Shown: piece by piece, positions 17,321 through 26,442 of the stretch
Position numbering within the stretch: the stretch's first letter is position 1
Layout of the letters: each line of letters begins with the position of its first letter
Assembly: GCF_947500765.1 (NCBI RefSeq)
Contig: NZ_CANMTH010000014.1
Coordinates: forward strand, 31,240-95,239
From: an uncultured Formosa sp.
GTDB lineage: Bacteria; Bacteroidota; Bacteroidia; Flavobacteriales; Flavobacteriaceae
Reading direction: 5' to 3'
DNA: 64,000 nucleotides
The notes under the pieces: generated by a model
Seen by the model: only the letters and a program-made list of their open reading frames with translations
The model's database searches: none
Told to the model about the DNA's origin: nothing
Position numbers and translations under genes: made by a program

Positions 17321-19540
17321 TTAGTCTGTTGTTATGTTTAAAGTTGCTCCTGATATTAAATCTGAATGATTAATAAAATAGCCTTTATGCGTTTTACCAT
17401 TAAGCTGAATCGTTTTTATTTTTCCATCTTTTTTACCAGATCTTTCTATAATTAGATTTTCACTTTTATAATAATCATTATCTAAAGCGATAGTAATTTT
17501 ATCAAAAACCGGTGTTGTAATCGTATAAAGTGGTTCTCCCGGAGACACCGGATAAATCCCCATCATACTATAAATTAACCAGGCAGACATAGTTCCTGTA
17601 TCATCATTTCCAGGAAGTCCTGCTGGTTTATTTTGAAAATAGGTTTTTATAAGTTCTTGTACTTTTTGTTGTGCACGCCACTCCTCGCCTTTTACATAAT
17701 TAAATAAGAACGGATACGCAATATCGGGCTCGTTTGCCATATCGAATTGATTGGTATCAAACAAGGTCTGTAATTGTTTACTAAATGCTTTTTGCCCCCC
17801 CATTAACTTTATTAAACCTTTGATATCGTGAGATACCATAAATGCATATTGCCAAGCATTACCTTCTATAAAACCAATATTTTTAGTAAAGTTTGCTCCA
17901 GCTAAAGGATTGAAAGGTTCGTACCAAGAGCCATCTGAATTTCGAGGACGAAGCAATTTTAAATTTTCATCGAACAAATTTCTGTATGAAATTGCACGTT
18001 TAGAAAATCGTTTATAATCGGCTTTCTTATTTAAGGCTTTCGCGAGTAATGCTATAGAAAAATCTGTTGCGTTATATTCTTGAGTTGTTGAAACCGACCC
18101 TATTTGCTCGCTTGTTAAATACCCTTTATTAATATAGGTTTCTATATTTGGACGTAGTGGATTGTTTTCTAAAGCATCAGCACTTTTTACCATGGCTTGG
18201 TATGCTTTTTCAATATCAAAATCGGTAATGCCTTTTAAATACGTATCTGTTAAAATAATACCTGCAGGGTCTCCAACCATAGTGGTTGTTTCTGTTGCAT
18301 TAAGCTCCCATTTTGGCAACCAACCAGTTTCATCATAGATATCCAACATGCTTTTTACCATATTCGATTGCTGTTTTGGGTACACTAAAGACATTAAAGC
18401 ATGTAAATTTCTATAGGTATCCCAAAAAGAAAACACGGTAAAACGCGTATCTTCAGTATTCAATGTTTCACGCGTTGCCATTTTAGGGTAATCACCATTA
18501 TAATCATTAAGTATATTAGGGTGAATTAAACTATGGTATAATGCAGTGTAAAATATAACCTTATCATCTTGAGTTCCGCCTTCAACTTTTATTTTAGATA
18601 ATTGATTATCCCAGGCCGATGATGTTTGGTTATAAATATCTTCAAAAGATAAATCTTGTGTTTCTTTTTCTAAATTTTCGCGTGCATTTTCTATACTCAC
18701 GTAAGACACACCAATTTTTACCTCAACCTGCGTTGGTTTATCAAAATTGTAACTAAAATAACTACCAATACTATCACCTAGCACTTCTTTTTGGTAACCT
18801 TCCATTATTCGGGGCTTACCATTATACGGCATCCATTCGGCTTCGGCTCCCTTATATGCTCGAGGCGTTTTCCAAACACCAAATTGTTCTGCCGGTTTAC
18901 TAAATTTAGCTACAAAATAAACGGGATAGGCTTCTTCCGGTTTATAATAACAAAAAGATCCTACACTACGCATACCTTCAATTTCTGTAGAAGACACTAT
19001 TTTTACAGAAGCGCCTTCTTCATTAGTTAATCCTAAACCTAGATTTAATAAAATATTAGATTTCCCTTTTGGAAATGTATACCGAGAAACTCCAGTTCTA
19101 GTTGTAGCAGTTGTTTCTGTTTTAATATTATATTTAGATAATACATTAGAATAATAACCCGCTTTTGCAACCTCATCGGTATAGGTGCTTCCGTATTTTA
19201 AATGATTTGTTTCTAAAACTCCTGTAGTAGGCATTAGTAAAATAACTCCTAAATCGGGACACCCCACACCACTTAAATTAACATGCGAATACCCTGTTAA
19301 AAAGGTATTTTCGTTTACATATGGATTTGACAACCAACGGCTATCTTTTTCTAATACATTTTGTTTGCCTGCTACATTAAAAGGAGACACACTTGCCATA
19401 CCTCGCGGTGCAATTGCCCCAGGATTAGTAGCTCCAAAATTTGATGTTCCGATAAACGGATTTACATAATTTGAAAATTCTTGTGCATTTAAAATAATAA
19501 CATGCAAAAAAGTATATAGAATTAGGAACTTCTTTTTCAT
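17321..19540 (-). CDS. GH92 exo-alpha-mannosidase, divergent member, non-lipoprotein
   Basis: This 739-residue protein has a Sec signal (cleavage near LNAQ, 17-20) and the GH92 N-terminal motif NPFIGT. It retains SFWDTYRNLH, a QEYNATDF segment holding the catalytic Glu, GNAWQYAF and a C-terminal NDDTGTMSAW block. GH92 enzymes are calcium-dependent inverting alpha-mannosidases. Compared with the two other GH92 proteins here, it has NDDTG instead of NEDCG and ANEPDIAYPF instead of GNEPSHH. The usual YPGATVPFGM is replaced by NPGAIAPRGM, and it lacks a lipobox. It therefore probably cuts a different linkage and is soluble rather than anchored. It is 109 bases downstream of the GH20 gene behind a hairpin, and may be a separate or read-through transcript. 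Confidence 0.92.
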   Translation of the reverse strand: MKKKFLILYTFLHVIILNAQEFSNYVNPFIGTSNFGATNPGAIAPRGMASVSPFNVAGKQNVLEKDSRWLSNPYVNENTFLTGYSHVNLSGVGCPDLGVILLMPTTGVLETNHLKYGSTYTDEVAKAGYYSNVLSKYNIKTETTATTRTGVSRYTFPKGKSNILLNLGLGLTNEEGASVKIVSSTEIEGMRSVGSFCYYKPEEAYPVYFVAKFSKPAEQFGVWKTPRAYKGAEAEWMPYNGKPRIMEGYQKEVLGDSIGSYFSYNFDKPTQVEVKIGVSYVSIENARENLEKETQDLSFEDIYNQTSSAWDNQLSKIKVEGGTQDDKVIFYTALYHSLIHPNILNDYNGDYPKMATRETLNTEDTRFTVFSFWDTYRNLHALMSLVYPKQQSNMVKSMLDIYDETGWLPKWELNATETTTMVGDPAGIILTDTYLKGITDFDIEKAYQAMVKSADALENNPLRPNIETYINKGYLTSEQIGSVSTTQEYNATDFSIALLAKALNKKADYKRFSKRAISYRNLFDENLKLLRPRNSDGSWYEPFNPLAGANFTKNIGFIEGNAWQYAFMVSHDIKGLIKLMGGQKAFSKQLQTLFDTNQFDMANEPDIAYPFLFNYVKGEEWRAQQKVQELIKTYFQNKPAGLPGNDDTGTMSAWLIYSMMGIYPVSPGEPLYTITTPVFDKITIALDNDYYKSENLIIERSGKKDGKIKTIQLNGKTHKGYFINHSDLISGATLNITTD

Positions 19541-19596
19541 AGAAAACTGTTGATTTTAGACCTATTTGAAACGCCTAAAATATTAATTTAACTTTT

Positions 19597-19638
19597 AAAA
19601 TAAACCTACAAAGTAATCTTAGGGGGCTTTGTAGGTTT
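19597..19638 (-). terminator. Hairpin terminator after the GH20 gene
   Basis: A perfect 12-bp inverted repeat (19602-19613 / 19627-19638, loop of 13) lies 11 bases past the GH20 stop. On the minus strand it is followed by A then UUUU, a short U-tract, so termination may be partial and leave read-through into the 739-residue GH92 gene. Confidence 0.65.
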
Positions 19639-19649
19639 TAAATACGCTA

Positions 19650-21998
19650 TTAATCTACTAGAATTTCATCTACAAATAACCAACGTTCATTGGTGTTTTC
19701 TGCATTTTTAGCGATGCTTGATTTTACTTTAATGAATCGTGTATCTTGTTTTTTAAACTCTAATTTGAAATCGTGTAATTTAGGTGCTTCATCTATGGCA
19801 AAAGGTCTATTTATAGATGCTACAGATTCAAATTTTATACCATCTTTAGAAACCAAAACTTCTATTACCGTTGGATAATACACTCCGTTTTTCTGATTTT
19901 CCATAGAGCCTATGGTTACTTGACTTATTGATTTTACAGTTTCCAAATCAATAGTTACCTCAAGCGGTGTATTTAACCAAGCTTGCCAACGGCCATCTCT
20001 AAAATTCTTTGTGCCTCTTAAAGTATTCGTTAAATTAAAAGCTCCAACACCTTTATACCTGTCGTGATATTTAGTTTGATATGTAACCTTATGCGCTACT
20101 GCTTTATGAAATGTAATGGTGTCTTTAAAAATATAACCTACCAACGAGTCGTTTTTATACAAGCTCGCTTGTACGGTAGTCGTATTACCTAAAACAATTG
20201 GACTAGTATAGCGTTTGGATGTACTGTTTAAAGGTTCGTTATTTAAAGCATATCGAATATCGGATTCTAAAAATTCATTATGTAAAACCAAAGAGACTGT
20301 TTTACTTTCTAAATTAGTTACTATATCTGAAGTTACAATGAATGAACTTTTAGCATAGTTAATTCCAAGATATTCATAACGCTCGAAAGCTGAAGATAAA
20401 CGTTTAGAAAAATCGCCCCAATCTCTTAAAGATTTCGGACTCCAAACTGTTTCGGCTAAAGCTGTTAATCTTGGAAAAATCATATACTGCGAATGCGATT
20501 CAGTTGGCACATGCTCTGCCCAAAGGTTTGCCTGACCACCTAAAACATGTTTAGCTTCTTCTTCGGTCATAGAATCTACAACAGGATCAAATTGATACAC
20601 CTTACTTACTGTGGTAACACTACCTCCTGCAGTTGGCTCTAACTCTGGAGGACCTTGATAGTAATCAAAATAAGAATGAGATACCGGAGTCATTACCACA
20701 TCATGCCCTTGAGCTGCGGCTTCTAACCCGCCTTTAAATCCACGCCAACTCATTACCGTTGCATCAGGTGCTAATCCGCCTTCTAGAATTTCATCCCAAC
20801 CAATTAGCTTTTTTCCTTTAGAATTGATGAATTTTTCAATACGCTTAACAAAGTAACTTTGTAATTCTTCAACATTTTCCAGCCCCTCATCTTTAATTCT
20901 TTTCTGGCAATACGGACAGGTTTCCCAATTTGTTTTCGTTGCTTCGTCACCACCAATATGGATGTATTTTGAAGGAAAGATAGTCATCACTTCACTTAAA
21001 ACATCTTCTAAAAACTTAAAGGTATCTTCTTTTCCCGCGCAATAAATATCTGTTATTGGCCATAATGCCCCAGAAGGTACAGCAATTTGTTTAGGGTTTT
21101 CAAAACAAGATAATTCAGGGTATGCAGCAATAGCACTAGATACATGGGCTGGCATTTCTATTTCCGGAATGACTTCTACTCCTTTTAATTCAGCGTAAGC
21201 GACAACTTCTTTTAATTCCTCTTGAGTTAAAAATCCACCATAAGTTCCTTTTTCATTTGGACTATTAACCGTTCTAGAATTCCAAGGTTTATCTTCTTGA
21301 TCTACTCGCCACGCTCCTATTTCTGTTAACTTTGGATATTTTTTAATTTCTATACGCCAACCTTGATCATCTACTAAATGTAAATGAAGCACATTCATTT
21401 TTAACAACGACAATGCATCAATAGTTGCTTTTAAATAATCTTTATCGAAAAAATGACGAGATAAATCGAGCATTAATCCGCGCCATTTAAAACGTGGCCC
21501 ATCTTGAATTTTCAAATTAGGAACATCCCAATCGACCCCCAATATAGGTGCTTTACTTTCTATTGCTGTAGGTAGTAATTGACGAAGCGATTGTACTCCG
21601 TATAAGAATCCCGAATTATCTGAAGCCGAAATTGTTATTTGTTTTTCGGTAACATCTAAAATATAATGTTCTGGTTCTAAATTATCATCAGCTTTAAAAA
21701 CAACTGTGTTTTCTTTAGAAGAATAATCTACAATACCCAATTCCAATTGGGCAGCAGATTTAAATTTATTGATTAATAATTGGGCGGCAGGTTTCTGACT
21801 TTCATTTGAAACTACAAATTGTGTAGCTTTATTAAATTTGAAAACACCCGACTTAAGCTGAAGGATTTCAACTTTCGGAATAATTTGTATATCTGCTTCC
21901 GTATAAACGTTATCGCTTTTACTTTGGCATGCACTAAGCAAAACAAAAAGGATAATTATAGAGATATAATTGATATTAAGCTTCCATGTTTTTTTCAT
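19650..21998 (-). CDS. GH20 beta-N-acetylhexosaminidase with C-terminal discoidin-like domain, lipoprotein
   Basis: This 782-residue protein has lipobox LSAC (Cys24). The GH20b domain spans about 35-160 and the TIM barrel starts at about 168 (FKWRGLMLDLSRHF). HLHLVDDQGWRIEIK follows, and HIGGDE holds the catalytic Asp351-Glu352 pair of substrate-assisted catalysis. The barrel ends near 520. A short beta domain and a C-terminal F5/8-type (discoidin-like) region at about 640-782 follow, beginning after KVTYQTKYHDRYKG. It should remove terminal beta-GlcNAc or GalNAc from N-glycan antennae in the periplasm or at the surface. It is the last gene of the module B operon, 16 bases after the glycosylasparaginase. 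Extra Cys residues near CPYC (361-364) are a feature of this bacterial subgroup. Confidence 0.94.
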   Translation of the reverse strand: MKKTWKLNINYISIIILFVLLSACQSKSDNVYTEADIQIIPKVEILQLKSGVFKFNKATQFVVSNESQKPAAQLLINKFKSAAQLELGIVDYSSKENTVVFKADDNLEPEHYILDVTEKQITISASDNSGFLYGVQSLRQLLPTAIESKAPILGVDWDVPNLKIQDGPRFKWRGLMLDLSRHFFDKDYLKATIDALSLLKMNVLHLHLVDDQGWRIEIKKYPKLTEIGAWRVDQEDKPWNSRTVNSPNEKGTYGGFLTQEELKEVVAYAELKGVEVIPEIEMPAHVSSAIAAYPELSCFENPKQIAVPSGALWPITDIYCAGKEDTFKFLEDVLSEVMTIFPSKYIHIGGDEATKTNWETCPYCQKRIKDEGLENVEELQSYFVKRIEKFINSKGKKLIGWDEILEGGLAPDATVMSWRGFKGGLEAAAQGHDVVMTPVSHSYFDYYQGPPELEPTAGGSVTTVSKVYQFDPVVDSMTEEEAKHVLGGQANLWAEHVPTESHSQYMIFPRLTALAETVWSPKSLRDWGDFSKRLSSAFERYEYLGINYAKSSFIVTSDIVTNLESKTVSLVLHNEFLESDIRYALNNEPLNSTSKRYTSPIVLGNTTTVQASLYKNDSLVGYIFKDTITFHKAVAHKVTYQTKYHDRYKGVGAFNLTNTLRGTKNFRDGRWQAWLNTPLEVTIDLETVKSISQVTIGSMENQKNGVYYPTVIEVLVSKDGIKFESVASINRPFAIDEAPKLHDFKLEFKKQDTRFIKVKSSIAKNAENTNERWLFVDEILVD

Positions 21999-22014
21999 TT
22001 TAATTCTATTTATT

Positions 22015-23034
22015 TCAATCTTTCCAAGTCATTTTAGAACCTGGTTTTTCCATTCTGTTCCCTTTTTCATCATCACAAACAGCATAATTAAATCCCCCTC
22101 GCAAACTATACCCACCGTATTCACCTTGTTTATTTACAGCAATAAAACCGACCTGTAAATACGGCATATCTTTATGGTTTTTGTGTTTATTATAAATACG
22201 TTCTACAATTTCTTTACACGCTTCGTTAGGCGATTTACCTTGACGCATAAGCTCTACAACCATAGCGCTTCCTGCTGTTCTAATAACCGCTTCACCTAAA
22301 CCTGTTGCGGCAGCTGCTCCAACTTCATTATCTAAAAAAAGACCAGCACCAATAATTGGAGAATCACCTACTCTACCATGCATTTTCCATGCAGCACCAC
22401 TAGTGGTACAGCCTCCTGTAAGGTTACCTTCAGCATCAATAATTAACATACTAATGGTGTCGTGATTTTCGATATTGATTACCGGTTGATATTTTGATTT
22501 TTCTAACCAGTTTTTCCATGCTTTTTCAGATTCTGGAGTCAGTAAATTTTCTTCTTTAAAACCTTTAGACAATGCAAAATTTAAAGCGCCTTGACCGGTT
22601 AACATCACGTGAGGTGTATCTTCTAAAACTTTTCTTGCTACAGAAATAGGATGTTTAATGCCTTGTAAAAATGATACAGAACCACAATCACTATTCTGAT
22701 CCATGATACAAGCATCTAAAGTAACTTTTCCTTCTCGATCTGGAAGTCCGCCAAAACCTACACTTCTTACTTTCGGATCGGCTTCAGAAATTTTTAGTCC
22801 AGTTTCTATTGCAGAAAGTCCAGACTCTCCTTTTTTTAATGTATCCCAAGCAGCTTGGTTTGCAGCTAAACCATGATTCCAAGTTGAAATTATTAGAGGG
22901 TTTTTCGCAATATTAGTACCGTACTTTTCCGAAGTTAAAACAGTATCTTTTGCAAGAGATGTATTAGTATATAATGCACTAAGTCCCACTGTACCTAAAG
23001 CTGCTTTTTTTAAAAATTTCCTTCTACCTGACAT
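22015..23034 (-). CDS. N4-(beta-N-acetylglucosaminyl)-L-asparaginase (glycosylasparaginase), Tat-exported
   Basis: This Ntn-hydrolase cleaves the GlcNAc-Asn bond of N-glycopeptide remnants. The autocleavage site Asp|Thr is seen in ENHDTISML, making Thr193 (in the 339-residue form) the nucleophile. HGRVGDSPIIGAG and GDG-like substrate loops match the Elizabethkingia glycosylasparaginase family. The longest open frame starts with TTG at 23052. I chose the ATG at 23034 because it begins MSGRRKFLKKAALG, a twin-arginine signal placed right at the N-terminus. It lies 18 bases after a GH92 gene and 16 before GH20. In characterised enzymes of this family core fucose blocks access, which fits the fucosidases nearby. 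It is the single best sign that Asn-linked glycans are the target. Confidence 0.93.
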   Translation of the reverse strand: MSGRRKFLKKAALGTVGLSALYTNTSLAKDTVLTSEKYGTNIAKNPLIISTWNHGLAANQAAWDTLKKGESGLSAIETGLKISEADPKVRSVGFGGLPDREGKVTLDACIMDQNSDCGSVSFLQGIKHPISVARKVLEDTPHVMLTGQGALNFALSKGFKEENLLTPESEKAWKNWLEKSKYQPVINIENHDTISMLIIDAEGNLTGGCTTSGAAWKMHGRVGDSPIIGAGLFLDNEVGAAAATGLGEAVIRTAGSAMVVELMRQGKSPNEACKEIVERIYNKHKNHKDMPYLQVGFIAVNKQGEYGGYSLRGGFNYAVCDDEKGNRMEKPGSKMTWKD

Positions 23035-23052
23035 AACTTCTAAATCAATCAA

Positions 23053-25311
23053 TTAATTAAACACTTGTGATGATGGAGCCGTTACAAACGTATCTTTTTT
23101 ATTAGGCTGATCGCCCATAACAAAAACCAATTCTCCACCTTCCATAATGGTTTTATGTGTAATATAACTTTGTCTAATTGCCGTTCCATTTAAGGTTATG
23201 GATTGAATATACTTATTCTCCTTACTATTATTTTCAGCTAAAACAGTAAATGTATTTCCGTTTTCTAAATTTAAAGTGGCCTTATCAAACAATGGCGAAC
23301 CAAAACTATACACACCTTGAGCAGGATTTACTGGGTAAAACCCTAAACTACTAAAAATATACCAAGACGACATTTGTCCGCAGTCTTCATTTCCGCAATG
23401 TCCATTAGGTGCATTTTTATATTGTGTTTCTAATATTTGTCGCACTTTTTCTTGCGTTTTCCAAGGTTTACCGATGTAGTTATACAAATAACCTACATGG
23501 TGACTTGGCTCATTACCGTGAGCATATTGCCCAATCATTCCTGTACTAAAAATAGGTAGTTTATCTGTAGCTAAAGGATAATAAGAAAACATAGAATCTA
23601 ACTTTTTCTCGAAACCACTTTCTTTTCCTATAACATCTATTAACCCTTCGATATCTTGAGGCACCGACCAAACATACTGCCAAGCATTACTTTCGCAAAA
23701 ATATGGTGTATATTCTTTTGGAATAAAATGTTCTATAAACTTACCGTCTTTATATTTTGGACGCATAAAAGTACTTTTAGAATCGTAAATGTTTTTCCAA
23801 TTGTTTGCTCGCTCAGAAAAATATTTATAATCGTCTTCTTTCCCTAAATCTTTGGCAAATTGCGCAATACACCAATCGTCGTAAGCATATTCTAATGTTT
23901 TAGAAACCGACCAATTTTCATGATCATCACCGATAGGCACATAACCATACGTCATGTAATCATCAATTTGTCTGCTTTTATCCATAGCACTTTGCTTGCA
24001 AGCTTCAAAAGCTAATTCAGCATCAAAGTTTTTAATCCCTTTAAAATAGGCGTCAACAATAACAGGAACGGCATGATAACCAATCATCATGTTTGTTTCG
24101 TTACCCTGCATAGACCAAACAGGTAATAAACCGGTTTCATTATAATGTGCTAAAAGCGAATTTATCATGCTAGACACAAGCTCTGGGTGTAAAATGGTAT
24201 GCAATGGATGTGCTGCTCTATAGGTATCCCAAAGAGAAAACGTATCATAACGATCGTAGTCTTTGGCATTCATAATACTATCATTAGCACCTTTATAATC
24301 GCCATTTAAATCGCTTAAAAGTGTTGGCGCTAACATAGATTGATACATCATGGTATAGAAAATTGTTTTCTTTTCTACATCATTCGTTTCAATATTTATT
24401 TTTTGCAATTGCTTATTCCAAACAGCATCGGCTTCCGCTTTTATTTCTTCAAAATCAAAACTAGGAGCTTCTGTTTCTATAGACTTGTAAGCACCTGCGA
24501 TACTACCTGTAGATAGACCTGTTTTTAAAACAATTTTTTCATTTTCCGAAGTACTAAAATCAAGAATAAGTTTTGTGTTTACGCCTTTTACAGGTGAATC
24601 CACTTTTTCGCCTTCACTCAATAACGTATAAGACTTGAATGATTTAGAAAGATTAATTACGAAATACAAACGTTGGTCTCTAGCCCAGCCTTGAGACATT
24701 CTATAGCCTTCTATTGTTTTATCATCAACAACTTTAAAGTAAGTTTCTGTTGGTTTATCCCAATTTAAAGAATAGCCTAAATCTACATGAATTTGTGATA
24801 AACTATCTTTAGGAAACGTATATTGATGCACTCCTGTTCTACGCGTTGCGGTAACTTCTGCTTGTATTCCAAAATCGGACAACATCACGCTGTAATATCC
24901 CGGTGAAGCCGTTTCGCTATCATGAGAAAAACTAGAAAACGGTTTAAAATTATTCTCTTTTATTTTTTTTGATGATCTGCTATTGGTTGGCATGACTAAA
25001 ATATCGTACATATCTCCAGCTCCTGTTCCACTTAAATGTGTGTGCGAAAAACCAGAAATAATAGAATCTTGATAGAAATACCCAGCAATTCTGTCCCACC
25101 CCGGAATACCATGATCGGGACTTAATTGTACCATTCCAAAAGGAACAGTTGCTCCTGGATAAGTATTTCCTGGGCCATCTGTACCTATAAAAGTATTTAC
25201 AAAAGACGTTAACTTTTCTACTCTTACCGACTTAGCTTCTACAACCTGCTTATCTTTTTTACAAGCAAAACAACATAATACTAATAGCGTGATGTAAATA
25301 CTTTTAGTCAT
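23053..25311 (-). CDS. GH92 exo-alpha-mannosidase, lipoprotein
   Basis: This 752-residue protein has lipobox CFAC (Cys17), NTFIGTDGPG at 39-48, YPGATVPFGM at 51-60, SLWDTYRAAHP at 359-369, and KTLEYAYDDW with Glu474 as the likely general acid. GNEPSHH lies at 599-605 and NEDCGQMSSW at 641-650 carries the Asp implicated in base catalysis. All family landmarks are intact, so it should remove alpha-linked mannose (1,2, 1,3 or 1,6, not decidable by eye) from high-mannose or trimmed N-glycans using calcium. It is 7 bases after the GHL10 gene and 18 before the glycosylasparaginase. It is clearly a paralogue of the 751-residue GH92 at the head of the operon. Confidence 0.94.
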   Translation of the reverse strand: MTKSIYITLLVLCCFACKKDKQVVEAKSVRVEKLTSFVNTFIGTDGPGNTYPGATVPFGMVQLSPDHGIPGWDRIAGYFYQDSIISGFSHTHLSGTGAGDMYDILVMPTNSRSSKKIKENNFKPFSSFSHDSETASPGYYSVMLSDFGIQAEVTATRRTGVHQYTFPKDSLSQIHVDLGYSLNWDKPTETYFKVVDDKTIEGYRMSQGWARDQRLYFVINLSKSFKSYTLLSEGEKVDSPVKGVNTKLILDFSTSENEKIVLKTGLSTGSIAGAYKSIETEAPSFDFEEIKAEADAVWNKQLQKINIETNDVEKKTIFYTMMYQSMLAPTLLSDLNGDYKGANDSIMNAKDYDRYDTFSLWDTYRAAHPLHTILHPELVSSMINSLLAHYNETGLLPVWSMQGNETNMMIGYHAVPVIVDAYFKGIKNFDAELAFEACKQSAMDKSRQIDDYMTYGYVPIGDDHENWSVSKTLEYAYDDWCIAQFAKDLGKEDDYKYFSERANNWKNIYDSKSTFMRPKYKDGKFIEHFIPKEYTPYFCESNAWQYVWSVPQDIEGLIDVIGKESGFEKKLDSMFSYYPLATDKLPIFSTGMIGQYAHGNEPSHHVGYLYNYIGKPWKTQEKVRQILETQYKNAPNGHCGNEDCGQMSSWYIFSSLGFYPVNPAQGVYSFGSPLFDKATLNLENGNTFTVLAENNSKENKYIQSITLNGTAIRQSYITHKTIMEGGELVFVMGDQPNKKDTFVTAPSSQVFN

Positions 25312-25318
25312 GAACTTA

Positions 25319-26437
25319 TTATTTTGAATTTTTAATGATTTCGAATTGCTCGTCCGTCATATGATAATCATCAAAGAACGCAACACCTTTAGCACCATTA
25401 TCTTTTGCTAATTGAATTGCCGTTTTTAAATCAGGGTTACTCAACTTTGGTGTAAATAATCCTGTATGCAATTCTGTTGGTCTACCTTCTAAATCTTCTA
25501 CACCTTGTTTTGTAGCGTATCCAATCCAGTCTAATTCTTCATTATAAAAATTATAATAAATCATAGGTAAAACCATATCTACATTCCATTTATCCCAACG
25601 CTGGCGCACCATATGGTCTGCCATTTCTGGATAAGGAAATACTGCTGCACTTAATTTTTTATCGTGTTCATGAACAATATTATAAGCTTCGTTTACAAGA
25701 GATCTTATTTCATTTAAACGGAAATTTTTCCACTCAATATCAATTGCTGGATTTTCCATTTTTCTTGGATCTTTATGGTGAAGCGCCATAAATTTTTCTA
25801 CACTAGCATCGGAATAATCAAAATCGTAATCTGCTAATTCTTCTTCTTGTTTTAAATTGTATTTTGGAAGTAAACCAATAGGTAAATATACATCTGGATA
25901 ACGAATATAATCTAAATGTACACTGGCAACACCTTCAACCTCAGCCAGACCTTCAACTAAACTTAAGATATGTTTTCTAGCTTCTGGATGACTTGGCGAT
26001 AACCATTGGTAATACCCAACGTAAGGTCTATCTTCTTTAGCAAAACAAGACTTTCCGCTTCGACTTACCATATACCATTCTGGATGTTGTTGTGCTATAG
26101 AATCTCCTGGGCGGTTTGTTGTAAACATCCAAGCATGTACTTCTAAACCTTCTTTTGTAGCGATAGGAGTTAAACGTTTCAACAGTTTAGGATCTGCACC
26201 TGTATTTAATAACACAGCATCGAAACCATTACTCTTTAATTTTTTGAAATGCGCAGTATATGCTGAGTCTGATTTTTTGTTACCTACACTCATCCAACTC
26301 CAGTATTTAAAACCAGAAGGGGCTTCTACTGCTACTACTTCTTTAGTTTCACTTAATTCTTTTGGTTTGGTTGTAGTATTATTACAAGACACTACACTTA
26401 ATATGGCGCTTAAAAACGCAATTTTTAATATTTTCAT
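25319..26437 (-). CDS. GHL10-type (DUF187-like) TIM-barrel glycoside hydrolase-like lipoprotein
   Basis: This 372-residue lipoprotein (VVSC, Cys18) resembles glycosyl-hydrolase-like family 10 proteins. After a short linker the barrel begins at about 42 (FKYWSWMSV), with EVHAWMFTTNRPG at 99-111 and the family hallmark VHLDYIRYPD, where Asp176 sits at a barrel strand end. MVLPMIYYNFY and GVAFFDDYHM follow. A related E. coli protein (DigH/YddW) cleaves denuded peptidoglycan glycan strands, so activity near N-acetylated sugars is conceivable. Its place between the CBM9-like protein and two N-glycan enzymes makes it a candidate for the otherwise missing endo-acting enzyme (inference only). It is 5 bases after the CBM9-like gene. 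Confidence 0.8.
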   Translation of the reverse strand: MKILKIAFLSAILSVVSCNNTTTKPKELSETKEVVAVEAPSGFKYWSWMSVGNKKSDSAYTAHFKKLKSNGFDAVLLNTGADPKLLKRLTPIATKEGLEVHAWMFTTNRPGDSIAQQHPEWYMVSRSGKSCFAKEDRPYVGYYQWLSPSHPEARKHILSLVEGLAEVEGVASVHLDYIRYPDVYLPIGLLPKYNLKQEEELADYDFDYSDASVEKFMALHHKDPRKMENPAIDIEWKNFRLNEIRSLVNEAYNIVHEHDKKLSAAVFPYPEMADHMVRQRWDKWNVDMVLPMIYYNFYNEELDWIGYATKQGVEDLEGRPTELHTGLFTPKLSNPDLKTAIQLAKDNGAKGVAFFDDYHMTDEQFEIIKNSK

Positions 26438-26442
26438 GGCTA

